64,000 nucleotides of DNA. Source: Margaritispora aquatica. Its lineage: Eukaryota > Ascomycota > Leotiomycetes > Helotiales > Discinellaceae. Made by a program: the position numbers and the translations under genes. Shown piece by piece: positions 10,622-21,751 of this stretch (position 1 is its first letter; the number at the start of each line of letters is the position of its first letter). The notes under the pieces are model-generated. The model saw nothing but the letters and a program-made list of their open reading frames with translations, was not told where the DNA came from and searched no databases. The stretch lies in NCBI GenBank assembly GCA_007644065.1, contig VJWN01000001.1:1688340-1752339 (forward strand), written 5' to 3'.

Positions 10622-13600
10622 CTAGACTCCTCTAAACATACGCACAATCAAGAACCACATGGCACCTATGAACTTGAACGCTGAGAGACCCGCCACAGAC
10701 CATAGCACGACGGCGAGGTAGATGGTGCTCTTCTTCGTGCTAGTGCTGGTTGTCGTATCGGTGGTGGTAGTGCCTGTGGTAGTCGACACACGCTCCAAAC
10801 CAGCGGTGCTGAGCACGACAGCCACGAGGGCAAAGTTGCACACGATCCAGAAGAGAACGACGCGGGATCTGAATCCCTTGTAATAATCTTCTTGCTTCTC
10901 GTCTGCGGATGGCATGCGCTTTTCCTCGACGGCTTTGATCTGGAACTTGCGCATCTCGGTTTCATACTGGGCGTTGAGATCGCCGTCGTCCGTGGGGATG
11001 TTGACGTCGACTTTTCCGCCTGGCTTGAGCGTTGCGGTGGGCAGTTTCTCGGCCTTGTCGTCTCCCTTCGTACCCCATGTGATGTCGTGCGTGTTGCAAA
11101 AGGCGTAGACGTTGAGGACATTGATGTAGGTGGGCGTCAGGAGAAGGTATTGCAGGAAGGAGGTGAACATGTGCCATGGGTCGAAGAACAAGAATGATAC
11201 AACAAACCAAAGGACGTAGGTTGATGCGAGGGAGATGATTAGGGTATAGAAGATCTGGTTGGTGAAGATATCTGAAACGCTGAAGCCATCGGCCTGTACT
11301 TCGGACTGGATGGATTTCACAGTGATGAAGACCGAAGCAAACATTAGATACCTATAGATGGTTAGCAAGAATGGTTGAATACGAGCAGAAATTACTAACA
11401 ACATGATGATAGCCCAGAAAACAACCATAGACATATATGCACCATTAGATCCTTGTGGTCGATTTCCCATGGCAAGAACGAAACACGTGAGCAAGGTAAA
11501 TAGGTAAAGCCATTCGAAAACGACACCTAATATCACGCCCACATTCCCAAGTAATTCGCTCGTTCCAAGAGATGTTGTCAAGATGTGGAAAACCAGGAAG
11601 AAATTACCAATAGCGAACCATGCAAAGATCATGCTAATTGTCGTGTACGTGAACTCGATCAAAAACATAATCTTTCGCAGGAAGCTGTGGTCACTTCGGA
11701 AGAGCTGATAGAAATGTACCAGAGCATAGACAGCTGCGAAGAATGAACCGTTCAGCCATCGACGTCGTTGTAGAATCAACTCAGCCATTGTATCCGGAAC
11801 ATCAGTTTCTCCTGTAGCTGATTTGACATATTGTAAGATCCAATGGCAGTTGCGCTTCGAAACCAGCTCAAAACACAGGATACGATCCTCAGCAAGATAC
11901 ATATTGGCAGTGAAAATACCAGCGTTTGCGCCGTGCATCTTTTCTCCTGCAAAGTACTTTTCCAGGGGTCCATTCCCAGCTTTGTCGTTTTGTAAAGCCA
12001 CATAGCGGTATGCAGAGAAAGCTCCAGGCAACACCGAAATGAAACCAAAGGCAGATTCCAGGGGTTTGTCCAAAATGTTACTCATCTTGTACTCGAAGTT
12101 CTGTGTCGCTACCAGAGGATTGAGCAAGTTCTTGCCTCCTGGTCCCAACATAGCCTTAATCTCTCCACAAGCCCCACCACACATAGGCTCCAGATCAAAG
12201 GCCTTCCATAGTTGATAAATCGAATCTTTTCCAGGCTTAGTACCAGCGTCGAGAAGGACACAAATGTTAGGATCCAAAACGCGACCAAAGGCCGAGAAGA
12301 ACCATCTGTGAGAGTTGATTTTTTTCTGATTCTTCTCCTTCAAGCAAAACAACATCTGGACGGGTTGCTGCTTTGGTCGCAGCTCCACGACATCCTTCTT
12401 CACCGAGATGCTCACTTGTGTCGTATACTCGTAGATATGAGCCGTCACATCCTTTCCGTTGACCTGTTGCTTGGCAATTCCATCTTGATAGACTCCCATA
12501 CCAGCAAGCACGGCCTTCGTTCTTGGGTTGATCTTGGCACGACCATCACTGACTACACAGACAACAATCTTCTTCCATGCATCCTTGCCCCAAGTTTTGC
12601 TGTCTTTTCGGGAGCACATGTACTCGATGTTCTTAAACACACCACTCATCGTTCTCGCGAAAAGGACATCGTCTTCGTTGTACATTGTAACAACAATAAA
12701 CAATTCCGTGTGGCGAGGTTTGGCGAAAAGTCGCTGTCTAAGAGTGAATCTCTCCTCGAAGAACTCTCCTGGATCACAAGTAGCTGCTGAATATCTCATA
12801 TGTGTGAACTCGTCTCTCTCCGGAGGCTGCGCATGTGGAACCTGGTTCAATAATTTTGGTGGAATAGGACAATCTAGTACTAGATTTCCATTGAATAACT
12901 GAACTTCTTTCACGGTCTTGTATCTCTTCAGCGCAGATACTGGTGCTGGAGTTCCAGTATGCTGTATTCCTGCTCCGTCATAGTTTTTGTGTTCTTCCAT
13001 AGCGTGCGGGTCTGCTCCGTACGAGGTCTCAGACTGGAGTATAGGCCTATGGTCGTCATCATTGTCGAAATAGCCTTGTTCGTTCGAACTATTGAAATGA
13101 TGTCCCTCATGCGGTGAAGGTTGATATGGTTGTTGATAGTAAGCATCGTGATGCTGTTGAGGGTCTATAGCATAATCCTGTCGGTAGTTGTGGTTGGGAT
13201 CCAGAGGGTAATGCTGTTCATATTCCTCGTTGTGTCCATACGAATTGTTGATGTTCTCAACTGAGTACTACACCGAGTAAGTAAATGCGCAGCACTTCAA
13301 CCATTAAACATACTGTAGGTTGTGCCTGCAACCGATCACTTGGTGTCTGTCTTCCAGGACCCATAGGAATTTCGAGGTTATGTCCACCAGGACCAGGAGA
13401 TCCCACAGGTCTGCCATATGAATCCTCCAACTGATAGCCTTGTAGTGGATGACCTGGCGACGGCGTCCGTCCCGGTCTTGGAGGTAGTTGATTCATATTG
13501 TAGTAATCGTCTTGCTGTTGGCCTAGGGCAGGGCGTTCTATAATTCAAGAAGTGTTAGGAGCTTTGAGTATTATATGAAGTCGCAGACTTTTGACAACTT

Positions 13601-13842
13601 CCTGTACTCGCAGAACGTATGTACTGAATCCTTCAAGGACTTATCAAAGGATTCTCCGTGCACTGCGCAAAGAAGGATGGTTCTAGATACGCGCAAAGAA
13701 GGCTTGTAGAAAGAATGTGAAAGGAGAGTAGCTCTGTCAACCACACCAACGTAACGTAGGCAAGTGATTCCCAATTGAGACAGATGCGAGTCCCCTACTC
13801 AACGGGTGGAATGAGCCACATACCTAAACGATTGTATGACAT
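10622..13842 (-). CDS. Division 1 chitin synthase, probably class I
   Basis: The exons are 13842-13824 (six codons plus one base), 13537-13314, 13267-11400 and 11351-10622, totalling 946 residues with closing phases. Intron 3 is 48 bp, in frame and free of stops. The protein begins [18 protein letters not shown]. Its hydrophilic Pro/Gln/Asp-rich N-terminus runs to about 190, followed by the chitin synthase N-terminal motif ([17 protein letters not shown]), the GT2 core with LDAGT and [10 protein letters not shown], the catalytic QRRRWLNGS (about 581-589) and several C-terminal membrane spans. It polymerises UDP-GlcNAc to chitin at the plasma membrane. Motifs such as [15 protein letters not shown] and the N-terminus fit class I best. 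Class II is possible, and class III is unlikely. Ignoring the short first exon would lose the true start. Confidence 0.85.
11352..11399 (-). other. 48-bp in-frame intron of the chitin synthase gene
   Basis: On the minus strand the sequence starts gttagt, has a gctaacc branch-like site and ends ctatag. Its length is a multiple of three and it contains no stop. Read through, it would insert 16 residues into a transmembrane segment; removed, it restores the smooth hydrophobic stretch [15 protein letters not shown] therefore treat it as spliced. Confidence 0.75.
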
Positions 13843-14925
13843 CTTCACGTCTGTTCCCACTCCCAAATGGAGGGGTGTATGTGTTGGAGGTTGAGTTCCT
13901 GAAGCAGCGGCCTAATCCACAGCCTCTATCTGCAATCGAATGGTGTAAAGATTCCTAATTCGCCGGTTGTTGAACCTTTTTTCAAACTCCTGAACTTTTG
14001 CTTTAAAGCACAACTCGGATCTGAAGTTCTGATGGGTTGGAAGACTGGGGTAGAGAGTTTCAAGCAGAGCGCAAAGGCGACAAAAGCGCAAGGGTGTTTT
14101 GAATTTAAGGGGTGATAGATCTGCCGAGGCGTCGCAGATACAACAAATAAGAATGCGATGACCAGAGTTTCTCAAGATCAGACTGAGAAATGCCGTAAAT
14201 GTTCAGCCAAAGTTGGGATGATTATTGTCTGATGGAGATACAGTTTTCGAGAGAGGGAGAATGTGCGAAAGTGAGCGAACATCAACCATGTGTTTTCAGA
14301 ACGACGGACGACGAATGTTGATCTTGAACTTGGTTTCGAAAAGTTCAAGGCCGACTTTCTGACGGTCTAACAGATGCCGGATCGTGGCACTGGTAGCATG
14401 GACCGTTGCTACAGGAATAGAAAAAGCACAGGGGAGGAGACTGGAGACATACGTCGTGCATGGAATACACAGCCACTTCTCCTCGAGTCAACCAATCATC
14501 GGGGACAAAAAGCACTTTGTCACTTAGTAAGAGACAAAGGCCGCATACCATTCTGAGGCGCTGCATTCATACGAGCTTGGATTGTGCCAAACCATCAAAT
14601 CATCTTCTCCAGGAGCTTACGAATCGGTGAATCGCGAATCATCTCTCGCCTCTAGATTTGTTCTTCGTATGTACGAGCCGCTATGGAATGGACTTAAGAA
14701 ATACAGTTACGCCACTCCCATCGATCACAGGTCCACAAAGCCTTGGCTAAGAGCCGTGAGAGCCTTTTTCCCCAGCTTGACAGGTCTCCTAATTCTGAAA
14801 CACACCCCTCATAGGGCAGAATAGACCAAAGGCTGCAGTCGATCCCCTCGATTGCCTAGCAAGCCGAAACATCCTATGGTAGAAGAGCCTCAAGCCTGAT
14901 GAAGTGATTTCAACATAGCCTTTCG
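13843..14925. other. Upstream region of chitin synthase
   Basis: This is 1.1 kb between the chitin synthase start and the stop of the next minus-strand gene. It probably holds the chitin synthase promoter and 5' UTR. Short frames at 13912-14175, 14345-14566 and 14582-14824 lack recognisable motifs, and I see no gene. Confidence 0.5.
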
Positions 14926-15604
14926 TTATGTCTTGATATCTGGGAAAGTGTTCTCCAAGAAGTTCTTTGAGAATCTTACGCATTGCTCATAGGCTATCTC
15001 GAATCCATTCTGACCACCCTATAAATGCAACACATTAATTCTGCTAGGTTTTCAATAGAGGTGAATGACAGCGACACAAAGAAGTCAGTCTATCAACTTA
15101 CATAGTAAGGATCCTCGACAATCTCGGGATTCTTCTTTCCTGCAAACTCTCCAAACAGCATCAATTTAGCCTTGCCAGTGCCAGACTTGTTGATACGCGC
15201 AGCATTTCGCAGGTTGTCTCTATCCATACAGAAGATATAGTCAAACTTCTGGAAGTCCGTTGCATGGAGCTATTACGTGGCTATCAGCTGTGTTGTCACC
15301 AGTGACATAGAGACGTCAAAGCTTACTTGACGGCCAGCATGCACATAGTCTGTGACGCCATGCTTTCGGAGGGTTGACATTGTTCTATCATCAGGCTCGC
15401 TGCCAACGTGGTATGAGGCCGTGCCACAGCTATCCACAACCTATGACTGTCAATTCTCTGCTTGCGTTTAAGTTCTCTGAGAGATGTTACCTGAACTAAG
15501 GAATTGTATGGAGGCTTGGAGACTATGGACTTGAATACACCCTCTGCCATGGTCGAACGACAGATATTGCCTAGGCAAACGAACAGCACGTTAATAGGCT
15601 CCAT
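14926..15604 (-). CDS. Low-molecular-weight protein tyrosine phosphatase
   Basis: The exons are 15604-15491, 15440-15327, 15269-15102 and 15018-14926 (phase-0 introns of 50, 57 and 83 bp), giving 162 residues, the normal LMW-PTP size. The P-loop CLGNICRS supplies nucleophile C10 and R16 close to the N-terminus, as the family requires. SCGTASYHVGSEPDDRTM is the typical second block. The general acid is the Asp of EDPYY (about D129). The protein hydrolyses phosphotyrosine, and small acyl or aryl phosphates, in the cytoplasm. It is transcribed in the same direction as chitin synthase, whose promoter follows. A (TTAGGG)2-like motif lies about 60 bp upstream of the ATG. Confidence 0.92.
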
Positions 15605-15663
15605 CTTCGAATTAGTATTGCAGCTGGCACTTTTATTTTCGCTTGTAAACTTGTGGAAGATAC

Positions 15664-15676
15664 GTTAGGGTTAGGG
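15664..15676 (+). promoter_or_regulatory. Telomere-like GTTAGGGTTAGGG motif in the LMW-PTP promoter
   Basis: Two adjacent TTAGGG units lie about 60 bp upstream of the phosphatase ATG. In ascomycetes such interstitial repeats can bind Myb-type telobox proteins (Tbf1/Teb1 family) in promoters of ordinary genes. Binding here is inference only. Confidence 0.4.
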
Positions 15677-16670
15677 ATGTGTGACGGTAATTTGTGTCGA
15701 TAAAATCGAAGATTGACATCGCGATTTGTGAGGCCTTTTTCGGTTCGGGATGCTGCAGCTACCCGATGCGCAGTGACTTATGGTTCTGAGTTATACCTCT
15801 TAATTTACAACTTTTCTGCATACTTGATCATGATAATATGTGAGCTTGGTGTTATTCTACAACTGGTGGTCATTCTAAATACAGTTTATCTTATATTTGG
15901 TGGGCTTGTGACTGATTTTTCTCTCGAGTTGAGTTTTTCATTTTGTATTATTTGCTTGATTTGCTTTCAAATTCAATTTAATTCCAATGCCTCAATCCCT
16001 CTCTCTGTTGATATATCTCTTCGGTATCTTATGATACCAGGGGAATCATAGGAATATTTCAATACTTTATTCAAGATGTGGCGTTCCTAATGCTCAGTTT
16101 TCCACTCTCTCCTCCTCAGTATGACAGAAGCTGTGTTGCACAAGATTCTCCTTAGCGAGCAAGACCACATGAGAGTTGTGTGGCATAGCAAAGGTACGTA
16201 TCCGTCTTAGCTATCAGATTTCACAGATTTGGTGCAGTGGCATGATAGATAAGACGAGAATTTTTCGATCTACATATCTAGCATCCAAGTCATTCCCAGT
16301 TCTCCAAAATACTCGAGAAACAGGGGAACAGCTACGCCGTAGTTGAGTTGATGTCATTTGAGGATGAAAAGAACTTCGGATTCCTCAATAGATCGTCTAG
16401 ACTGCTTCAAGTGTCTGCATGTATTTTTATTTTACTGCAGAAAAGAAAGTAACAACATTGGAAACACTCGCTTTCGAGAAGATGAGACGTATAGTGAGTG
16501 TCACGTCACAAAGTGGTGGCCGCCCGCAATCTACTACTATAGAGTAGGGAGAGGACATCATATGTATGTACAGTGTTTCATCATTCCTATGCTGTGTCGT
16601 CGATATCCTTCATCGTGGACTTCGCTTCATCGCTAAGCTGCCTTTATACTACAGCAGCCTGTCAGCATGC

Positions 16671-16677
16671 TATAAAA
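16671..16677 (+). promoter_or_regulatory. TATA box of the sedolisin gene
   Basis: A perfect tataaaa sits 138 bp upstream of the ATG at 16809, a usual distance for a fungal secreted-enzyme gene with a short leader. Confidence 0.5.
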
Positions 16678-16808
16678 GTTATGTTCGTTCAAACTGAGTT
16701 TGATATTTCTCTACATACCCAAGTTGTCCCATCCACAAAATCGCACTCTGTCAAGGGTGCTCGCTATTCTCTTACTTTCTCAGTAAACATGCAAAATTCA
16801 ATCTAATC

Positions 16809-18990
16809 ATGAAAGTCCTCCTCTTAGCTACATTGGCAAGTTCTTCTATTTTCCAACATCAAGTTTAACTCTATGCCTTCATCCTCAAGCGACCCTCTAT
16901 CTTCATCTTGACAATAAATGCCAGACATGTTCTATTTACTTACGTATTTCTTAGATCTCGCTTGGAAATGCTCTTGTCGAGAGCTCAGCTCTTTATACGT
17001 CATCGGAAGTTGACAACTCTTTACATGGCACTCCCCCAGGATGGACCAAGCTCGGTCGAGCAAATCCCCACGCTCGCATCCATCTGAATATTGCACTTCA
17101 TATGCCCAACCATGATCTGTTTGAGCGAACGCTTATGACGGTTTCTTCACCAGATCATGCTGATTATGGGAAGCACCTTACAAGAGATCAAGTCAAAGTA
17201 AGTATTCGTCTGGTGCTTATATGGAGTTTGCCCTGGAATCTCGCCTATCTACAGATTTTCAATACGATCAATACAATACAAGGCCACTTGCTAATTATTT
17301 ATAGGCATTGATCAAACCAAGGGACTCAGCAACTTATGATGTGCTATCTTGGCTCGAGAAATCTGGCATTCCAGCTTCTGACATCAAACATGAAAATGAA
17401 TGGATAAACATCGTGGTGACTGTTTTCAAAGCCGAAGAGATTCTCGAAACTGAATTCTACTACTTTGCCCACAACGGCGAGAAGAGAAGAAAGCATGCAA
17501 TTAGAACTCTACAGTACTCGCTTCCACTAAATATTGCTCCCCTTATCTCCACAATCCAACCTACTACTCGCTTCGCATATTTCAAGGCACAAACGACCAA
17601 CATCTTCAAAGTAGAATATTACCGCAAATACACCACCGACAATACTGCACAATCAAGTGCCAGCGCGCTAAGTCCCTCCTGTAACACAACCATCACGCCT
17701 AACTGTCTCCGAGCACTTTACAACATCGGCAACTACACGGCCAACCCTAGCCTAGGCTCCCATTTTGGAATCGCTAGCTACCTAAAGCAATACGCAAAAT
17801 ACAACGCCCTGGACCGCTTCCTCGCCCACTACGCCCCCTTTGCGCTCTCCCAAAACTTTACCTTCCAACTCATCCACGGCGGCCTCGCCACTCAAAACGA
17901 CACCGTAGACGACGATTTCGAAGCAAACCTCGACATCCAGTACGCTGCCTCCCTCGGCTATGCACAAAACATAACCTACTACTCGACTGGGGGTCTCGGT
18001 CCCCTCATGCCAGACCTCAGCCAGCCCACCCAAGACGACAACCAAAACGAACCGTACCTCGAGTTCCTGACTTACATGCTTGCGCTTCCCGACGCCGACC
18101 TCCCGCAGACACTGACCTCCTCGTATGGCGAGAACGAGCAGTCTGTCCCCGCGGCGTATGCGAGACAGGTATGTGACATGTTCGGCCAGCTTGGATTGCG
18201 CGGCGTGTCTGTCCTCTTCTCCTCAGGAGATTCAGGACCCGGATCCGCGTGCCAGACGAACGACGGGAAGAACACCACGCGCTTCTTGCCTATCTTCCCG
18301 GCTGCGTGTCCCTACCTCACTAGTGTCGGCGGCACGTATGGCATCCTGCCCGAGAAAGCGGTGGGATTCTCATCCGGTGGGTTCAGTGATCTTTGGAAGA
18401 GACCCGGGTATCAGGAGAATGCGGTGAAGCGTTATTTGGATTATTTGGGGAAGGAGTGGAAAGGGCTTTATAATCCGAAGGGGAGGGGATTTCCTGATGT
18501 CGCGGCGCAGGGGAGACGGTATGTGGTTGTTGAGCAGGATAAACGCTCTGGTGCGTTTGTGGAGTACTTGATTGGTGGCACTAGGTATTTCTGTTTCTTC
18601 ATATGTCGGTGTGTTATACGCAGTATTGATGACAGACAGTGCCTCCTCGCCGACATTCGCAGCCATCATCTCGCTTCTCAACAATGCTCGTCTGGCTGAG
18701 GGGAAGAAGCCTCTTGGCTTCTTGAACCCTTGGCTGTACTCTCATGGCAAAGGTGGCTTGACGGATATCACAGTTGGTCGCTCGACTGGATGTTTTGGTC
18801 AGGATGATTTCTTGGGGCTTGATACACCTTATGTCCCGAACGCCGGTAAGTACTCGGTATCTGGTATCGAGATGAAGTGTGCTGATCTTGATTTGTAGGC
18901 TGGAATGCGACGAAAGGCTGGGATGCAGTCACTGGCCTCGGCACGCCAGACTTTGGCAAGTTATTGGAATTGATGAAGACTCATCGTTGA
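16809..18990 (+). CDS. Secreted sedolisin (S53), tripeptidyl-peptidase type
   Basis: The exons are 16809-16835, 16955-17197, 17305-18584, 18640-18845 and 18899-18990, totalling 615 residues. The N-terminus [19 protein letters not shown] looks like a signal peptide. A prosegment (pro-kumamolisin type) spans about 30-190, followed by the S53 catalytic domain. Visible active-site residues are E296 and D300 (FEANLDIQ), oxyanion D399 (SSGDSGPG) and nucleophile S517 (GGTSASSP), with the Ser codon split by intron 3. The C-terminus ([25 protein letters not shown]) carries the calcium site. Such enzymes cut tripeptides from protein N-termini at acid pH outside the cell. Intron 1 starts GCAAGT, a GC-AG intron. 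Using a GT four bases later would need another acceptor (such as 16986) and gives a poorer signal peptide. Several N-glycosylation sequons are visible. Confidence 0.88.
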
Positions 18991-19328
18991 GGTTCATATG
19001 ATGCGAGTTTTGGACTGGTGGGTATTGTGGGAACTCGGGTCTGTTTGTTGTTTGGGCATTGGTTGTTTTGAGGCATTAATAGCTCTCAAAAGCAAGTCGA
19101 TTTTCTTTTGCCCTCTAGGTAATGTATCAGGATGTAAAAGACGATGAGACCATTGAAAAACTTTGAGATATGAGATATATCTCCTGACCAATCCCAACTC
19201 TAGCTTGTGGCGAAGCGAACCTCCACTCAGCATCCCCATAATTCTCTCCCTTCATCCCCATCACAGCAACCGCACTGCATCACGCCACAAACCACACCAA
19301 ACGTTTCCTCACCTACCACCTAATAGCC
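18991..19328. other. Short intergenic between tandem genes
   Basis: A 338-bp gap containing the 3' flank of the sedolisin gene and the promoter of the DUF218-like gene. The second half is a C/A/T-rich leader without G runs. Confidence 0.5.
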
Positions 19329-20264
19329 ATGAACTACTCACGAACAACTCACCTCATCATAGTCTGCTGTCACGCCATCTACAATCCTCCTCCCGCCCAC
19401 ACCGCTTCTTCATCAGGTTCCAACCCGAATTCGGAAGCAGAAGCAGAAGCAGACACCTCCTGGCTCCTGGCACCCTTCCAAGCAGGCGAGCCGCCGACCT
19501 TCATCGCTCACGCTAAAGCCGGGCTTTCGCTCCTCGCTGCATCGCCTTCAACATCACTACTTGTGTTTTCAGGCTCAAAGACGAGAGCAGAGGTTGATAG
19601 GAGCGAAGCGAGATCGTATCTGAATGTTTGCGAAGAACGTCAGTTTTGGGGTCTGCTTGGTGGCATTGACGAGGAGAAGAAGATAGATGATACGATTTCA
19701 GTAAAGAGGGCTACTGAAAAACAAAGAAGAGAGAGTTTAAAGGATAGAGTCATTTTGGAAGAGCAAGCACTCGACAGTTTCGGCAATGTCGCATTCTCGC
19801 TTCTTCTATTCTGGAAGACGACGGGGAAGTGGCCGAGTGAGATCTCTATCGTTAGTCATGAGTTCAAACGTGCGCGCTTCATGGAATTGCATGTCCCAAC
19901 ACTACGATTCCCGATCTCGAGAGTGAAGTATATTGGTATTGATCCTGAATACATGGTTCCTACCTCCACTGGTGCAGTCTTTGATGCGGAGAAAGCAGAG
20001 GAGGTTAGGAAGGGTGAGTTAGAGAGGGGTTATGGTGCTTGGGAGATGGACCCGCTGGGTAAGGGGGAGGTATTGCGGGGGAAGAGGAAGGCGAGGAATT
20101 TCTGGAAGATGAATCAGTTGTGGTTTTTGTACGAGAAGGACAGGCGTGTCTCTGGGGTGAGGAGTGATATCTTGGACTGGTTTGATACAAACGACAATCT
20201 GATTGAAGAGGAAATCTTGGGAAGTGAGACGCAACCGTGGCAGGTTTGCAATTTGGTTACTTGA
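19329..20264 (+). CDS. DUF218/YdcF-like protein
   Basis: A single uninterrupted exon of 311 residues. It opens with a hydrophobic strand (THLIIVCCHAIY), then a low-complexity Ser/Glu/Ala insert (about 24-45), FIAHAKAGLSLL, LLVFSGSKTRAEVDRSEARSY, an E..ALDSFGNVAFSL block near 150 and ISIVSHEFKRARFMELH near 180. The strand-turn pattern (VFSGS, SEA, ALDSFGN, VSHEFKRAR) is that of the DUF218 fold found in bacterial YdcF/SanA and in a conserved fungal family of unknown biochemical role. There is no signal peptide or membrane span, so it is probably cytosolic. Convergent with the hydrolase gene. Confidence 0.7.
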   Translation: MNYSRTTHLIIVCCHAIYNPPPAHTASSSGSNPNSEAEAEADTSWLLAPFQAGEPPTFIAHAKAGLSLLAASPSTSLLVFSGSKTRAEVDRSEARSYLNVCEERQFWGLLGGIDEEKKIDDTISVKRATEKQRRESLKDRVILEEQALDSFGNVAFSLLLFWKTTGKWPSEISIVSHEFKRARFMELHVPTLRFPISRVKYIGIDPEYMVPTSTGAVFDAEKAEEVRKGELERGYGAWEMDPLGKGEVLRGKRKARNFWKMNQLWFLYEKDRRVSGVRSDILDWFDTNDNLIEEEILGSETQPWQVCNLVT

Positions 20265-21751
20265 TTTTGGTTAAAAAAAAACAGAGATGAATTCCTTGCA
20301 TGTGCTTCCTTTCTCTGACCACGCATAGGTGAGATCGGAATAATCATCAGCAGCAATCGTGGTGGTTGCACATGGTGCATATAGTGGTGCATCCAGGAAC
20401 TGCAAGGTCACGATAAAGTACTTACTTTGTGCATGCCGTAACTCAACTGGTAACCACACCTTTTTTCAAAGTCATATGCATGAACTAGCTTCGGATCTTC
20501 TCCCTCTCCTTCCCCATAAGAATCGTCGATGTCTTACGGAAATGCTGGTACGCAGGAAGTAAACCTTCTAAAGGTCTGTCGATCATCACGAGGTGATTGC
20601 AGGTAGGGATCGAACTTTCGACACAAGTTCATCCAATCTTCGCTAGCGTAAATTAGCGAGAAAGTTTTTCGCTATCAACAGTCATGTCATGAGTTGAGGT
20701 AAGGAAACTCAAGGTGTCTCTAGCAAAATGGCGCACAGCTGCAGAGCCATGACAAGTCTATTCCTTTCAACAGAGGTGGGAGAGTTCTCGTTATGAAATG
20801 CTGCAGACAACTTTTCAAGTAGTCCCAAAAAGGTTGAAATTTAGACGATGGCTGTCGACGGCGCAGAGCACGGACAACGCGAACGTGATAATGCCCCGCA
20901 CTTCAGGCGGGAGGACCTACAGTAGTACTCGTAGCTCTGTTATGTAAAATCCCGTATCGTTCAAAACTTCCGAATCGGAGATTGAAGAATTAGTGTGAGA
21001 AAATAATCATTGATGAAGTCTCCGAGAGTTTTGAGGGAGGACCTCAAGAGGTGAACGTCATGGAGTCGACAATTCTAGAATCAACATCTCAGCATCAACA
21101 ATGAATGCAATCAATGAAGAGAACGTATGGCTAACATTGCAAATAACTTGTTGGGTGTTCGTTGAAGATAAATAGCACTCTAGCATCGTCCCAAAACCGC
21201 GCTCGCGGTATGAGGAGAAATCTCCCAATCTCTCTTGGAGTTGCCGGCGCCGCGCTACTCTTCCACCATAGCGTATACGGCATTCCGGAAAAGCCCGCCA
21301 ACTGCCCAGCTTCAGTTAGATGGAGATAAGTGAGGAGAAGATGGGGTGTTTGAGCACCTGAATCGTGTGATTTTCCTGCTCTTTGTTGCATGTCGTCCGG
21401 GAGCTTCGGAGAATTTGAAAGTTTAGTTTTGTTTCCATGGTGGAAATGAAGGTAAGGTGAGATGAGGCGCCGATGGCAGCTGTGAAAATCTGTTTATGTC
21501 GAGGATAAATTTTGTCGATATAGTCTATCGTACCGATCTTGACTTGAGTCTTGAGATCTTCAAGACGCCGACCTTGGAGCTGATGCTTGGACAGTCATTG
21601 TTACCGAATCACGCAAATGAGATGAAATAGACCAACGAAATATTTGACACTGAGACGTGTCTGTATGAAGAGGGTTAAGTGTTGTGATTTGACAGCTTAT
21701 TGCCTCTTCAGTGCCAACACCAGTCGCTTATAACCCGACGACCATACCTAT
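20265..21751. other. Intergenic between convergent genes
   Basis: 1.5 kb with no gene I can support. A minus-strand frame at 21131-21391 (86 codons, ATG start) has no recognised motif. A stretch near 20600 (gggatcgaac) resembles part of a tRNA T-arm, but the stems do not pair. Confidence 0.5.

Larger units (their letters stand above)
15605..16808. other. Divergent region between LMW-PTP and sedolisin genes
   Basis: A 1.2-kb AT-leaning interval with no supportable gene. It includes a telomere-like double repeat near the phosphatase start and a TATA box near the sedolisin start. Confidence 0.5.

Noticed and set aside
20590..20640. tRNA-like T-arm (gggatcgaac)
   Set aside because: The flanking bases do not form the 5-bp T stem, and no acceptor or anticodon stem could be paired.
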